Origin: VBAS01 sp963773465
GTDB taxonomy: Bacteria > Bacteroidota > Bacteroidia > Chitinophagales > Chitinophagaceae
Direction of reading: 5' to 3'
Assembly (NCBI GenBank): GCA_963773465.1
Contig: CAVZBF010000001.1
Span: 496,001 to 560,000, forward strand
DNA length: 64,000 bases
Below, one piece after another: positions 9,149-18,251 of this stretch (position 1 is its first letter; each line of letters begins with the position of its first letter). The notes under the pieces are model-generated. The model was not told the origin of the DNA, did not search any database, and worked only from the letters and a program-made list of their open reading frames with translations. Made by a program: the position numbers and the translations under genes.

Positions 9149-9238
9149 GCCTCACATCCTTTCGGAATGGGGTGCAAAAATAAGGCTTGAAGGGTTTTGT
9201 GCCAAATGGATTTTGGCTTGAATTAAATGCTGACAATA

Positions 9239-9272
9239 TTATCCAATGCTCCTGCCACTACATCACACATAA
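9239..9272 (-). repeat. Stray 34-nt copy of the cphA 3' coding region
   Basis: Positions 9239-9272 match 10368-10401 in 33 of 34 bases. The latter lies within the cphA 3' end and encodes MCDVVAGALD. The match starts and stops abruptly, and translation beyond it shows no further cphA similarity. It may be a remnant of a second cphA copy or a short duplication. Confidence 0.7.
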
Positions 9273-9307
9273 GCTTGACGACTTTGTGCCAAAAGAAAGT
9301 TGAATAA

Positions 9308-10216
9308 CTATACCATAATTTGATCTTCTGGTAAAATATTAAAAGAAGCATTTGCCACCATATCGGCTTCTTTATCTCTGCGAGGAAGAAGTCCCTTCGA
9401 ATTCGGATCAGTAAAATGTCTTTTCATTTTGCGTATTTCCTTTGCTATTCCTGCCAGGTCGCCGGCAGCAACTAATGACGCAATATTTTTCATTTCAATT
9501 CTCTGATCTTCACTCGGTCTGGTAAAACTTCCCCCACGATTATACACTAACGAAAGCAAAGCTCCCTGTGCATCCGGCGGAAGTTTTTCGACACCAGGAT
9601 AAATCTTTCTTACAATTTTTGCAAACCTTGGAACGGTGACCTGAAAAAAAACCTTGTTCGCTGAAACAAAAGGAATTTTTACGGATATTACTGTTGGTAA
9701 TAAATTTTTTGCGTTCAAACCACTTTTTCCGGCTACACTTAATAATAGGTTGAGATCTCTTGTACTGACGAGCGGACCCCACGAATCAGTAATATCCTTT
9801 TTATTGTTTTGCCCGAGATCATACCCGATTCCGATTGTTAATCCACTATCTTTACCAGGAAAAACCGGATGCTGAAAGCGTCGCTCATACTTCTCTTTTG
9901 AAGTCACTTCAAACATTACAAGTGCATCAATACTTTTTACAGAAACTACTAATGAACTGCCGGCTGCCGTTTTAGGTAATACAGGATTAAGAAATGCTTC
10001 AACTTTTGTCATTGTTTGCGGACCAACAACACCATCATCATCTGCATTCACCATTCGTTGCACATTTTTGATATGGGTAACAAGGTTATCACTATTAACA
10101 ATAATGTTTCCTCTTTTCTCCAGTTCTTTACAGGTAGCTAAATCAAATACTCCTGTTTCGGCAACACCGATAAATTTCTGGATGTTCCTGATCCGGGTAG
10201 AGAAATCGGCTGGCAT
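9308..10216 (-). CDS. Peptidoglycan-binding / lysozyme-like muramidase protein
   Basis: A 302-residue protein, probably acting on cell-wall glycan. Residues 5-75 read as two short peptidoglycan-binding-like helical units (RIRNIQKFIGVAETGVFD and HIKNVQRMVNADDDGVVGPQT). From about 95 there is a domain resembling phage-type lysozyme, with EVTSKEKYERRFQHPVFPGKDSGLTIGIGYDLG near the start (a Glu followed by a T.GIGYD strand), then DAQGALLSLVYNRGGS near 215 and LPRRRDKEADM-like sequence near the end. The last two are typical of GH24-like cores. There is no signal peptide or membrane segment, so export would need another route such as a phage- or contractile-system context, and none is visible here. 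Function is by motif only; the catalytic Glu is an assignment by position. Confidence 0.6.
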   Translation of the reverse strand: MPADFSTRIRNIQKFIGVAETGVFDLATCKELEKRGNIIVNSDNLVTHIKNVQRMVNADDDGVVGPQTMTKVEAFLNPVLPKTAAGSSLVVSVKSIDALVMFEVTSKEKYERRFQHPVFPGKDSGLTIGIGYDLGQNNKKDITDSWGPLVSTRDLNLLLSVAGKSGLNAKNLLPTVISVKIPFVSANKVFFQVTVPRFAKIVRKIYPGVEKLPPDAQGALLSLVYNRGGSFTRPSEDQRIEMKNIASLVAAGDLAGIAKEIRKMKRHFTDPNSKGLLPRRDKEADMVANASFNILPEDQIMV

Positions 10217-10309
10217 AAAAAAGTTTTAGGTAAAAAGAGCTTGTTTGCCATTTAAAGTTACATGCGAACACAAATCAAAACAATACCGCAAGAGAGGTAT
10301 AAAAAGAAG

Positions 10310-12968
10310 CTAGGCTTTAAATAGTAGTGCTATTTCTTTTTCTTCTTTTTCTTTCAGTTCCCTGATCTTATCCAATGCTCCTGCCACCACATCACACATA
10401 ATAGTATATAATGCGCCGTGTTTAGGATTATCATAAATATATTCCAGCGCTTCATTTTCATTGGGAATTGTCATAGTCGGAATGTTAGGATTTACTTTTT
10501 CAATGCCTTCTTTCAGCAAACCGATGATTTCTTCGGCTGTTCTGCCTCTCAGATTTTTATCGCAACGGATAATGATCTCATCAAAATATTGCGCAGATAT
10601 TTCCCCAAGTTCCCGGATATCTTCATCCCTTCTGTCGCCGGTGCCGCTGATGATACCGACTATGAAGCTGATAATCCAGCTTGCTTATAAAATCGCAAAG
10701 CAATTTTAAACCATGCGGATTATGCGCAAAATCGGCAAGGAACGTGAAATTCTTGAAATGGAAAAAATTCAAACGTCCCGGTGTCAGGTTTGCACTGATG
10801 GAATAAATGTTTGCAAGCCTGAACGTGATATCTTCAATGGTAATATCGCGGAATAAATAAGTGGCCAAAACAGCAGGTAAGCAATTATTGAATATTATGA
10901 ATGGCTTTTCCTTCATAGGTCAGCGGAATATCTTTTACATGCAGCACCCTTATCTTCCAGGTGCCTTTCATAATGCGTGACATATCCATTTTCAAATACA
11001 CATGATAATCCATTTTCAGCAGCATGTTCTTTTATCCGCGGATTATTTTCATCCATGCTGAACAAAGCGACATTGCAATCAAGATCTTTCCTTCATTTCA
11101 TATACAAGATCATCATCTGCATTCAATACGGCATAGCCATGTGGAAAAACAGTTTCAGGCACAACGGCTTTTACTTTTGCCATTTGCTTCCATTGTATGA
11201 ATACCGCCAAGCCCATATGATCGGCAGCTACATTGGTAACAATCGCTACTTCACAATTTTGAAAAGCAAGTCCCGATTTTAAGATACCGCCTCTTGCACA
11301 TTCCAGTACTGCAAAATCAACAGTAGGATCTTTTAATACAAATTGCTGAACTGATACCGGCCCGGTGCAATCGCCTTTCATCATCATTTGGTTTTGTATA
11401 TACACACCATCGGTGGTGGTATAACCAACTTTTTTTCCGGCACTTTTTGCAATATGTGCCGTTAGTCTTGTGGTGGTTGTTTTGCCATTGGTTCCGGTAA
11501 TGGCAATGATGGGAATTCGTCCCGCACTTCCTTTTGGGAACAACATATCAACAACAGGTTCGGCAACATTTCTTGGCAAACCTTCGGCAGGTTCAATATG
11601 CATGCGGAAACCCGGCGCTGCATTTACTTCCAGTATGGCGCCGCCATTTTCAGTAACAGGTGTTCTAAGATCAGTTGCCATAATATCAATGCCGCAAATA
11701 TCAAGTCCGATGATCTTTGCAATGCGTTCACACATAAAAATATTTGCAGGATGCACTTCATCTGTTACATCGGTTGAAGTGCCGCCGGTAGAAAGATTGG
11801 CGGTTGGTTTTAATAAAACCTGTTCATCCTTTTGCAGGAAGGTTTCAAATGTATAACCTTCATCATCCAGCATTTTTTGTGTGAACTGGTCAATGGTAAT
11901 TTGTGTCAATACTTTTTCATGACCATAACCGCGCCGTGGATCTTTATTGGTTTCATCGATCAGCCATTGAATATTATGTACACCATCACCAACAACAGAT
12001 GCCGGTGTACGCAATGCAGCACAAATAAATTTATAATTGATAACCAGACAGCGGAAATCAAAACCGGTAATAAATTTTTCAACGATCACACTGCGGCTAT
12101 ATTCTTGAGCAGCTTCAAATGCTTTTACTGCCTGTTCCCAGTTATTAATATTGGTGGTGTTCCCTTTGCCATGATTGCCATCAATGGGTTTTATCACCAG
12201 TGGATAACCATATTTTTCAATGGCTTCTTTCAATCCTTCTTCGGTTCTTATCACCGTTCCTTTTGGCACGGGGATTTCTGCAGCTTCCAGCAACATTTTT
12301 GTTTCTTCTTTATCGCAGGCAATATCACTGCAATATTCGAAGTAGTGGAAGCGATCGTTGCCCGTATTCTTTTTTGATTCACACCATAACCCAATTGCAC
12401 CAGGCTTTGTTTATTCAATCGTATATAAGGAATACCTCTTTTTGCAGCTTCATCAACAATACAACCGGTAGAAGGTCCCAGTCTTGTATCTTCCCTTATC
12501 TCCCGCATGTTCTGAATATCTTCTGTCAAGATCATAATCCGTTCCATCGATCAATGCCTGTGCAATTCTTACAGATGCTTTTGCTGCATACACACCGGCA
12601 TCTTCTTCCATATAACTGAACACCACATAATACACACCTTCTTTTTCACCTTCGGTGGTTCTTGTTCTTCCAAAACCGGTATCCATTCCTGCCAGCGTTT
12701 GTATTTCCAGTGCAATATGTTCAATCACATGTCCCATCCAGGTGCCTTCTTCCACCCGTTGAAAAAAACCACCCGGCTCGCCTTCACTGCAACGATGTTC
12801 ATATAATGATAGGCAATAGTTTTTCCAATCGTTCCCTGAAACCCGGAATTTTATTGGTAGGCATGTTGTTCCATTTCTTCCAGGTCAAGCTTCATCTGTA
12901 TCAGCTTTGGCACGGCGCACACTCCAGTAATTAGGACCTTTCAGCACTTTTATCTCAAGAATTTTCAT
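10310..12968 (-). pseudogene. cphA: Cyanophycin synthetase, frame broken by many indels
   Basis: Cyanophycin synthetase joins Asp and Arg into multi-L-arginyl-poly-L-aspartate with ATP. On the minus strand the N-terminus reads MKILEIKVLKGPNYWSVRRA. An ATP-grasp domain follows (EKYGYPLVIKPIDGNHGKG, VEKFITGFDFRCLVI, ILEVNAAPGFRMHIEP), then a Mur-ligase-like domain (ITGTNGKTTTTRL, ECARGGIL, VTNVAADHMGL, and LADFAHNPHGLK). These tile the full expected length of about 875 residues. About ten single-base indels interrupt the frame, near 12910, 12860, 12805, 12530, 12330, 11190 (two that compensate), 11085, 10950, 10885 and 10640. Between them the codons stay well conserved, with almost no stop codons from substitution. 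That pattern fits local sequencing error or very recent inactivation better than old decay. No cyanophycinase is seen in the window. Confidence 0.85.
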
Positions 12969-13230
12969 ATTTCAATGTTGAATTGTTTTTTGAATGAATT
13001 CTAATGGAACAATTTAGTGTTTTTTTTAATTATGTAACCAACTTCGAGTACTACTATTACGAGCTTACGTTGCCGTCGACACTCTTGATGCGAAGTTAGT
13101 TCTTTCGTTCAACTTTTATTAGCAAACACGGAGTGATCTCCAGTGCTTAACTATGTGCCTCCCTAGTCTCCGTAGTTATATCAAAGATCATGATCGAGGC
13201 ATTTTCAGTACATTTATACAAACAATCACA

Positions 13231-14531
13231 ATGTCCAAAAACAACCGCCGCGAGTTTCTTAAAAAAGGTCGGCACTATTTTCCGCAACTGCTTTTCTTTC
13301 TTCTATTGCAAAACCAGTGTGGGCCAGAAATCTAGAAGCTGCATTAAGAGATGCTGAAGGAGTTTCACCTGATGAACTTGGCAACCGAAGAAGATTTCTG
13401 GTATTATATTCAGCAATCATTTACCGTATCACCCTATCTTATCAATCTAAATAATGGCGGCGTAACTCCTGCTCCCAAAACCGTGCAGGATGCAATGAAA
13501 CGATATTATGATTACAGCAATGAAGCGCCGAGTTATTATATGTGGCGAATACTTGACCAGGGCCGTGAACCATTGAGAAAAAACATGGCAAAGATGGCAG
13601 GTTGTGATACCGAAGAAATCGCCATCAACCGAAATTCATCCGAAGGATTGGAAACGGTCATATTCGGATTGCAATTAAAAGCCGGTGATGAAGTAGTGGC
13701 GACCAAACAGGATTATCCCAATATGATCAATGCATATAAGCAAAGAGAAAAGCGGGATGGAATAAAAATGGTTTGGATAAATCTTGAATTGCCAAGTGAA
13801 GATGAAAATTATTTGGTGAATCAATATGTAAAAGCATTTACTCCAAAAACAAAAGTGGTTCATATCACGCATATCATTAACTGGAACGGGCAGATATTAC
13901 CCGTAAGAAAAATTGCAGCCGAAGCGCATAAAAGAGGAATTGAAGTAATTGTGGATGGTGCGCACAGTTTTGTTCATTTTGATTTTAAGATCCCTGATCT
14001 CGATTGTGATTATTTTGCCAGCAGCCTGCATAAATGGTTATATGCGCCTATCGGCAGCGGCATGATGTATGTAAGAAAGGACAAGATAAAAAATCTTTAT
14101 CCGTTGTTTGCAACCGATGATCCGTTAAAAGATGATATACGAAAATTTGAAGCATTGGGTACAAGACCATTGTTTATTGAACAGGCGATCGGCAAAGCAC
14201 TGGAGTTTCATGAAATGATCGGCAGTGAAAGAAAAGAAAAACGATTGCATTATCTAAAGAATTACTGGATTGAAAAAGTAAAGAATATTCCAAAAGTAAA
14301 ATTGAATACTTCATTCATCCTAAATGGGGTTGTGCTATCGGTAATGTTGCTGTAGAAGGAAAAAAACCGGGAGAGCTGGATGGCTTTTTGCTTGAAAAAT
14401 ATAAAATGCATACTGTTGGCATCGAATGGGAAAATATTCATGGCGTTCGGGTAACTCCGAATGTTTATACAACTACAAAGAACCTTGATGTACTGGTAGA
14501 AGGGATCAATGCATTTGCGAAGCAGGTTTAA
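13231..14531 (+). pseudogene. Tat-signal class V aminotransferase, frameshifted
   Basis: PLP-dependent class V aminotransferase resembling isopenicillin-N epimerase/cysteine-desulfurase-like proteins. The ATG at 13231 starts MSKNNRREFLKKG, a twin-arginine signal, followed in another frame by ATAFLSSIAKPVWA, so export through Tat is likely. Core motifs are LNNGGVTPAPKTV, NRNSSEGLETVIFGL, VDGAHSFVHFDF and the PLP-lysine segment DYFASSLHKWLYAPIGSGMMYV (Lys of LHKWL). The C-terminus reads PKWGCAIGNVAVEGKKPGEL to NAFAKQV at 14531. Three indels break the frame: near 13275, near 13383 (an extra G) and near 14320. Between them the protein is intact. Located downstream of and divergent from cphA. The substrate cannot be named. 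Confidence 0.8.
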
Positions 14532-14621
14532 TAATGAGTTTTGCTTTTTCCGCCAGGAAGAGAATATTTAAGACAGATTTTTACTTCGATTCGTTTTTTA
14601 TCCTGAGGCAGCGAATAAAAA

Positions 14622-14648
14622 AAAGTTTTCAAAAAATTTGAAAACTTT
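14622..14648. terminator. Bidirectional intrinsic terminator between convergent genes
   Basis: A perfect 12-bp stem (AAAGTTTTCAAA / TTTGAAAACTTT) with a 3-nt loop, A-rich before and T-containing after. It lies between the aminotransferase (plus) and the PRC-barrel gene (minus), which converge here. Confidence 0.8.
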
Positions 14649-14682
14649 ACTTGAGTCATGAAAATGCGTAAAGCATATCAAT

Positions 14683-15393
14683 TTAAACTGTTTCGTCGTT
14701 ATACCTTCTTTCCCGGTACTTATTTCTTCTATCTTTTATTGTTGACCTTCTTGAGTCCTCATCTATAAGCCCGCCTTCACTTCTGCGTTCCCAAAGTTTC
14801 AGCCCACGCTCATATTCAGATTCATTTGTTGTTTGAGATTCTGCCTGGTGTAAACGATTTTTATAAAGATTGTCCAGGTTATAATGCTCATGCCTGTAAA
14901 AATCCGGGTCAATGTCATTATCGTGTTTACCTGCTTGCTTTTTTATTTCTTTCTTTTGGTTTGTGCCGGCCAAGTTTGATCGTTCACTTTCGGTTGTTGT
15001 TACTGTTGTTGATTCTATTTCCCTTCCGAGTGTGGAAGAAATTCTTCTTTCTACCGCAGCATCCAGGTTGTTTTTATCATATTCCGGTAACCTGCTTAAC
15101 TGTTCCAGCGAGATATTTGGAATCAGAACATCATCTTCTTTGCGATCCAGCTCTGCCATTCCAATTGGGATCAGTATCTTTCTGTGAACAAGCTTTAACT
15201 CGTTCTCATCAAGATCAACAATCATATAACGGACTTTTTTTTCCTGTGTATCCAGGATCAATTCCTCAACCGATCCCAGCTTTTGACCGGTCAAATATCT
15301 TACATCCCAGCCACGGATATCCGGTTCGCCTTTTACAATTTCAAAGTCGGAGTGATCTAACTCCTGTAGACGGCTATGCTTCATTTTGTCCAT
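14683..15393 (-). CDS. PRC-barrel domain protein
   Basis: A 236-residue soluble protein. Residues 10-95 form a PRC-barrel-like domain: DIRGWDVRYLTGQKLGSVEELILDTQEKKVRYMIVDLDE, then a strand LVHRKILIPIGMAEL. PRC barrels bind RNA, metals or partner proteins, and in many bacteria such genes are stress-linked. The C-terminal 130 residues are highly charged and probably disordered (KKQAGKHDNDIDPDFYRHEHYN, ending YRERRYNDETV). No signal peptide is present. A small membrane protein gene lies 45 bp upstream on the same strand and may be cotranscribed. The specific role is unknown. Confidence 0.75.
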   Translation of the reverse strand: MDKMKHSRLQELDHSDFEIVKGEPDIRGWDVRYLTGQKLGSVEELILDTQEKKVRYMIVDLDENELKLVHRKILIPIGMAELDRKEDDVLIPNISLEQLSRLPEYDKNNLDAAVERRISSTLGREIESTTVTTTESERSNLAGTNQKKEIKKQAGKHDNDIDPDFYRHEHYNLDNLYKNRLHQAESQTTNESEYERGLKLWERRSEGGLIDEDSRRSTIKDRRNKYRERRYNDETV

Positions 15394-15437
15394 ATAATTT
15401 TATTTGTAAAGCGAATGCTTCGATTAAAAAAATAATT

Positions 15438-15626
15438 TTATAGCATATAAACTGTGTTTCTTTGATTGCTTTGCAATGAAGTTTGATTCCGGGATTGTTG
15501 TTGAACTTGCTTATTGTCACGGAACATTACATAAACGACGATTGCCCCAAGGACCAGCAAAAACAATATTATCCAGAACCAGAGTAAACCAGTTTTCTTT
15601 TTTGCCTGTACATGTATTTCAGCCAT
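15438..15626 (-). CDS. Small single-pass membrane protein (hypothetical)
   Basis: A 62-residue protein starting MAEIHVQAKKKTG at 15626; an upstream in-frame start at 15674 would add 16 residues of poor quality. One transmembrane helix (LLWFWIILFLLVLGAIVVYVMF) follows a basic N-terminus. The tail is short and Gln/Ser/Asn-rich, ending NTVYML. Small proteins of this shape often accompany PRC-barrel or envelope-stress genes, and one such gene lies immediately downstream. No enzymatic motif. Confidence 0.6.
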   Translation of the reverse strand: MAEIHVQAKKKTGLLWFWIILFLLVLGAIVVYVMFRDNKQVQQQSRNQTSLQSNQRNTVYML

Positions 15627-16171
15627 AGTTGAAAATTTTTGGTTAAACAATGGTTTTTCATTTAAATGGAACATAAATTATGCCTGTAATGGAAGCGCTT
15701 CCAACTAAAACTACTGTACGTCCGGAGAGGACAAGTTTTTCATGTATTAAATGCACAAAAGGGTCTAAAGAGCCTTTTGTATGTACCGGGAACGGGAAAA
15801 TCATCTACCAGATTATTCATGATTTTTTGTCAATCACTAAAATATGATGCAGAGTTTGACAGGCTTTACAAATTCCAACAACGATTTCCCTTTTGTCACA
15901 TACAAGCGGCGTCATTGTTCTTTCGAAATTAATCTGTTGGCACTTACTCAACCATTACTGCAACATTAAATGGATGCTCTTCTAATATTAGCCGGAAGGT
16001 TCAGGACGGGGCTTTTCTTTTCTAAATAATTAGACAATTTGATTTTTGATAATGCAATACATACGATAAACTGTGGTTGTGCTAAAACTATGATAATGAT
16101 TCAACCGCTGAAAAACATATAGTTTTTCTTTTGCTTTTGATAGGGTTCATATTTATCCCTGGATAATTTAC
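15627..16171. other. 545-bp intergenic region with a palindrome and a tRNA-end relic
   Basis: No gene is supported. At 15690-15703 is a perfect 14-nt palindrome (TGGAAGCGCTTCCA), 64 bp upstream of the small membrane protein start, placed like an operator. At 15755-15780 a hairpin (ACAAAAGG / CCTTTTGT arms) is followed at once by TGTACCGGGAA, the same arrangement as the terminator and 3' end of tRNA-Met at 23195-23231. The remainder is A/T-rich with no clear signal. Confidence 0.5.
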
Positions 16172-18241
16172 TCAGGGTTTTGGTTGAAATCCAATCACAT
16201 TTTCAAGAGTCATGTCCAGGCTGAACGCTGCAATAAATATTGTCAAAAGTTCTGAAAAACTTCCTTTGTAATCAGCCTGGTAGATATTATATGCAATTAG
16301 TGATAACAAAACAATCATAAAAAGTGTCTTAAATATCGTAAGCCAGAACCAACCGGTCTTTGCACTTGCCACTGCTGACTCAATCGGGTCGGAGCTGAGT
16401 TCCTTCTTCACGAAAGATATTCCAACGGTTGCGAAACTGCCCTGCAGCCAGTTTAATACTGTGCTCCCTATACCCGCAATCTTTTTTTGTTCATCACCCC
16501 ACCTTGTACCAGTTGCCTCCCTCATAGTGATCACCTTTTCCCATGCTGCATTTAATGCCTCAACAATTTTGCTTTCAAACTTGCCACTATCATATGGCTT
16601 TGTGAAAAAACCGGTTATTGCCTCTTTCCAAGCGTCGAACGCAGCATTTAGCTCGTTCATGGCAGTTGAACCATCCGGCTTATAGGCTTTATTAAATAAC
16701 GCAGTGTATTTCTCAATAAGCGCTTCTGACATCTGTTTCATATTAAGCAGAAGAGCTATTGCATTCTTCAGTGCAATGCCAACCGTATCTATATCTATGG
16801 TTGCGAGTTCCAGGCCAGTCAACTTCCCTTTTATTACAGTGGCTTTGGTAGTAATGAGCGCCTTTATATCGTCTCTTACGTCAGTAGGCTTTGTTATGGG
16901 AAATACTGTACCGGTCTCAACTAACTCAATGATGTTCGTAACGTCATCCTTAAAACTATTCAATGCCGACGCAACCGCTTTTACGGCAGACGCAACGTTC
17001 TCATTTATACTTTTTGCGTTAAAAACTTCAACAGCTCGTGAAGCTTGTTGATAATGATCATTAGCAGTTACCAGGTAATGTTTCAGCCCTTCAGGTATTT
17101 GAGGATCTGTCAGAATTGTGGTAAGTTTCTTTAGTTCTTTCTGCGCATCATCAAACGTGGTTTTAAAAGCGGCTTTTTCGTCGTTGTATTTTGTTCTGAG
17201 TGTGTCATTTTCGGCACTGATGGATGCTGCAAGCGATTGCTTGCCTGGTAAAAATGAATATTGCTCTAATACCAGTTGTGCCAAGTTTGCGGTTGCATCC
17301 GCAATCTTCTGTTTGTAATCAGGATCCTGAATCGGATTTGACTCTCTCTTTATGGTCGCAAGCAACTGTCCAGCCAATATTCTTTTTTCCTGCCATTCTA
17401 TTCTCCCCGCAATAACTCTTTTGATCAAAAATCCAAAAAGCACACCTAAGAACACAAAAATGAATATCAACTTTTTGGAACGAATGCGGGTAACTTCAAA
17501 ATTAACATTGACAGGCGTGGCCATTTCCGGAGCAAACATTTTAAGATTACCAGTTGTTTTTTCTCCAATACCCAATTCACCCCTTATGTTGCCATCAATT
17601 TCATAATCCAATTGTTTATTAGAATTTGCCGGGAGGGAAATAGTCGTACCGGCAAATTTCAACAAGCCGGCTTTTTTTACACTTTTGAAAACCGGTGTTG
17701 AAAGTTCCAATTTATTAATGCCGCTAACGCCCCCGGTTTCTTGTAATACAATCGGATCCCCTCTGACTTCGCTGCCACGGAAAATATTTTCTTCGATTGT
17801 AATTTTTACAGGTGTGTCGACAGAAACTTCGGCTGCGGCTCTTACAAAAGAGATCGTCAATGATTCAGTGCGATCAGCAGAAGCAGTAATCAAAAACATC
17901 GTTTCATAGGTGCCTTGTTGCACGAGTTTGTCCAAATCAACTAATACTTTCAGGCTTGATGTGGGTATATCGATCATAGCTTGAAAAGCATCCAGGAACA
18001 CTTTATTAAAACTGCCTCCTTTTCTTACATAAAGAGGCTTATTATTTTCGATCTTGAGATCACCCACCTTTATCGTTTTGTCATTTATTTTGAATGGGAT
18101 AAGAATAGAATCTTTCCCTTGTCCTGTGCTCAGCGTGTATGGAGAAGTGAAGTAAAGCGAAATCCAAGAAGAGTCTTGGGGTGGATCTGCTTTGCCGACA
18201 AGTAAAATCAAACTAAAAATGGAAAGGAGTGTTGCTTTCAT
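16172..18241 (-). CDS. Receptor-like membrane protein paired with the CHAT protein
   Basis: A 689-residue protein of unknown family. It has a signal peptide (MKATLLSIFSLILLVGKA), then about 240 residues of beta-sandwich-like sequence predicted outside the membrane (ending MATPVNVNFEVTRIRSKK). A transmembrane helix lies near 262-282 (LIFIFVFLGVLFGFLIKRVI). About 340 residues of helical, coiled-coil-like sequence rich in Ala/Lys/Glu follow. A second hydrophobic pair is at the C-terminus (TIFKTLFMIVLLSLIAYNIY and ELLTIFIAAFSLDMTLENVIGF). The order suggests an exterior sensor joined to a long interior rod. Its start lies 10 bp after the CHAT gene stop, so the two are translationally close and surely one operon. 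The natural inference is that this protein senses or anchors and the CHAT protein acts; the sequence does not prove it. Confidence 0.7.
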   Translation of the reverse strand: MKATLLSIFSLILLVGKADPPQDSSWISLYFTSPYTLSTGQGKDSILIPFKINDKTIKVGDLKIENNKPLYVRKGGSFNKVFLDAFQAMIDIPTSSLKVLVDLDKLVQQGTYETMFLITASADRTESLTISFVRAAAEVSVDTPVKITIEENIFRGSEVRGDPIVLQETGGVSGINKLELSTPVFKSVKKAGLLKFAGTTISLPANSNKQLDYEIDGNIRGELGIGEKTTGNLKMFAPEMATPVNVNFEVTRIRSKKLIFIFVFLGVLFGFLIKRVIAGRIEWQEKRILAGQLLATIKRESNPIQDPDYKQKIADATANLAQLVLEQYSFLPGKQSLAASISAENDTLRTKYNDEKAAFKTTFDDAQKELKKLTTILTDPQIPEGLKHYLVTANDHYQQASRAVEVFNAKSINENVASAVKAVASALNSFKDDVTNIIELVETGTVFPITKPTDVRDDIKALITTKATVIKGKLTGLELATIDIDTVGIALKNAIALLLNMKQMSEALIEKYTALFNKAYKPDGSTAMNELNAAFDAWKEAITGFFTKPYDSGKFESKIVEALNAAWEKVITMREATGTRWGDEQKKIAGIGSTVLNWLQGSFATVGISFVKKELSSDPIESAVASAKTGWFWLTIFKTLFMIVLLSLIAYNIYQADYKGSFSELLTIFIAAFSLDMTLENVIGFQPKP

Positions 18242-18251
18242 ATTCGATTGT

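Noticed and set aside
9308..10216. Phage lysis gene as part of a prophage
   Set aside because: No holin, structural, integrase or packaging genes lie nearby, so the lysozyme-like gene alone does not support a prophage.
11470..12619. Several long plus-strand open frames
   Set aside because: They are antisense to cphA, whose minus-strand motifs (ATP-grasp and Mur ligase) account for the DNA; the plus-strand translations show no protein-like motifs.
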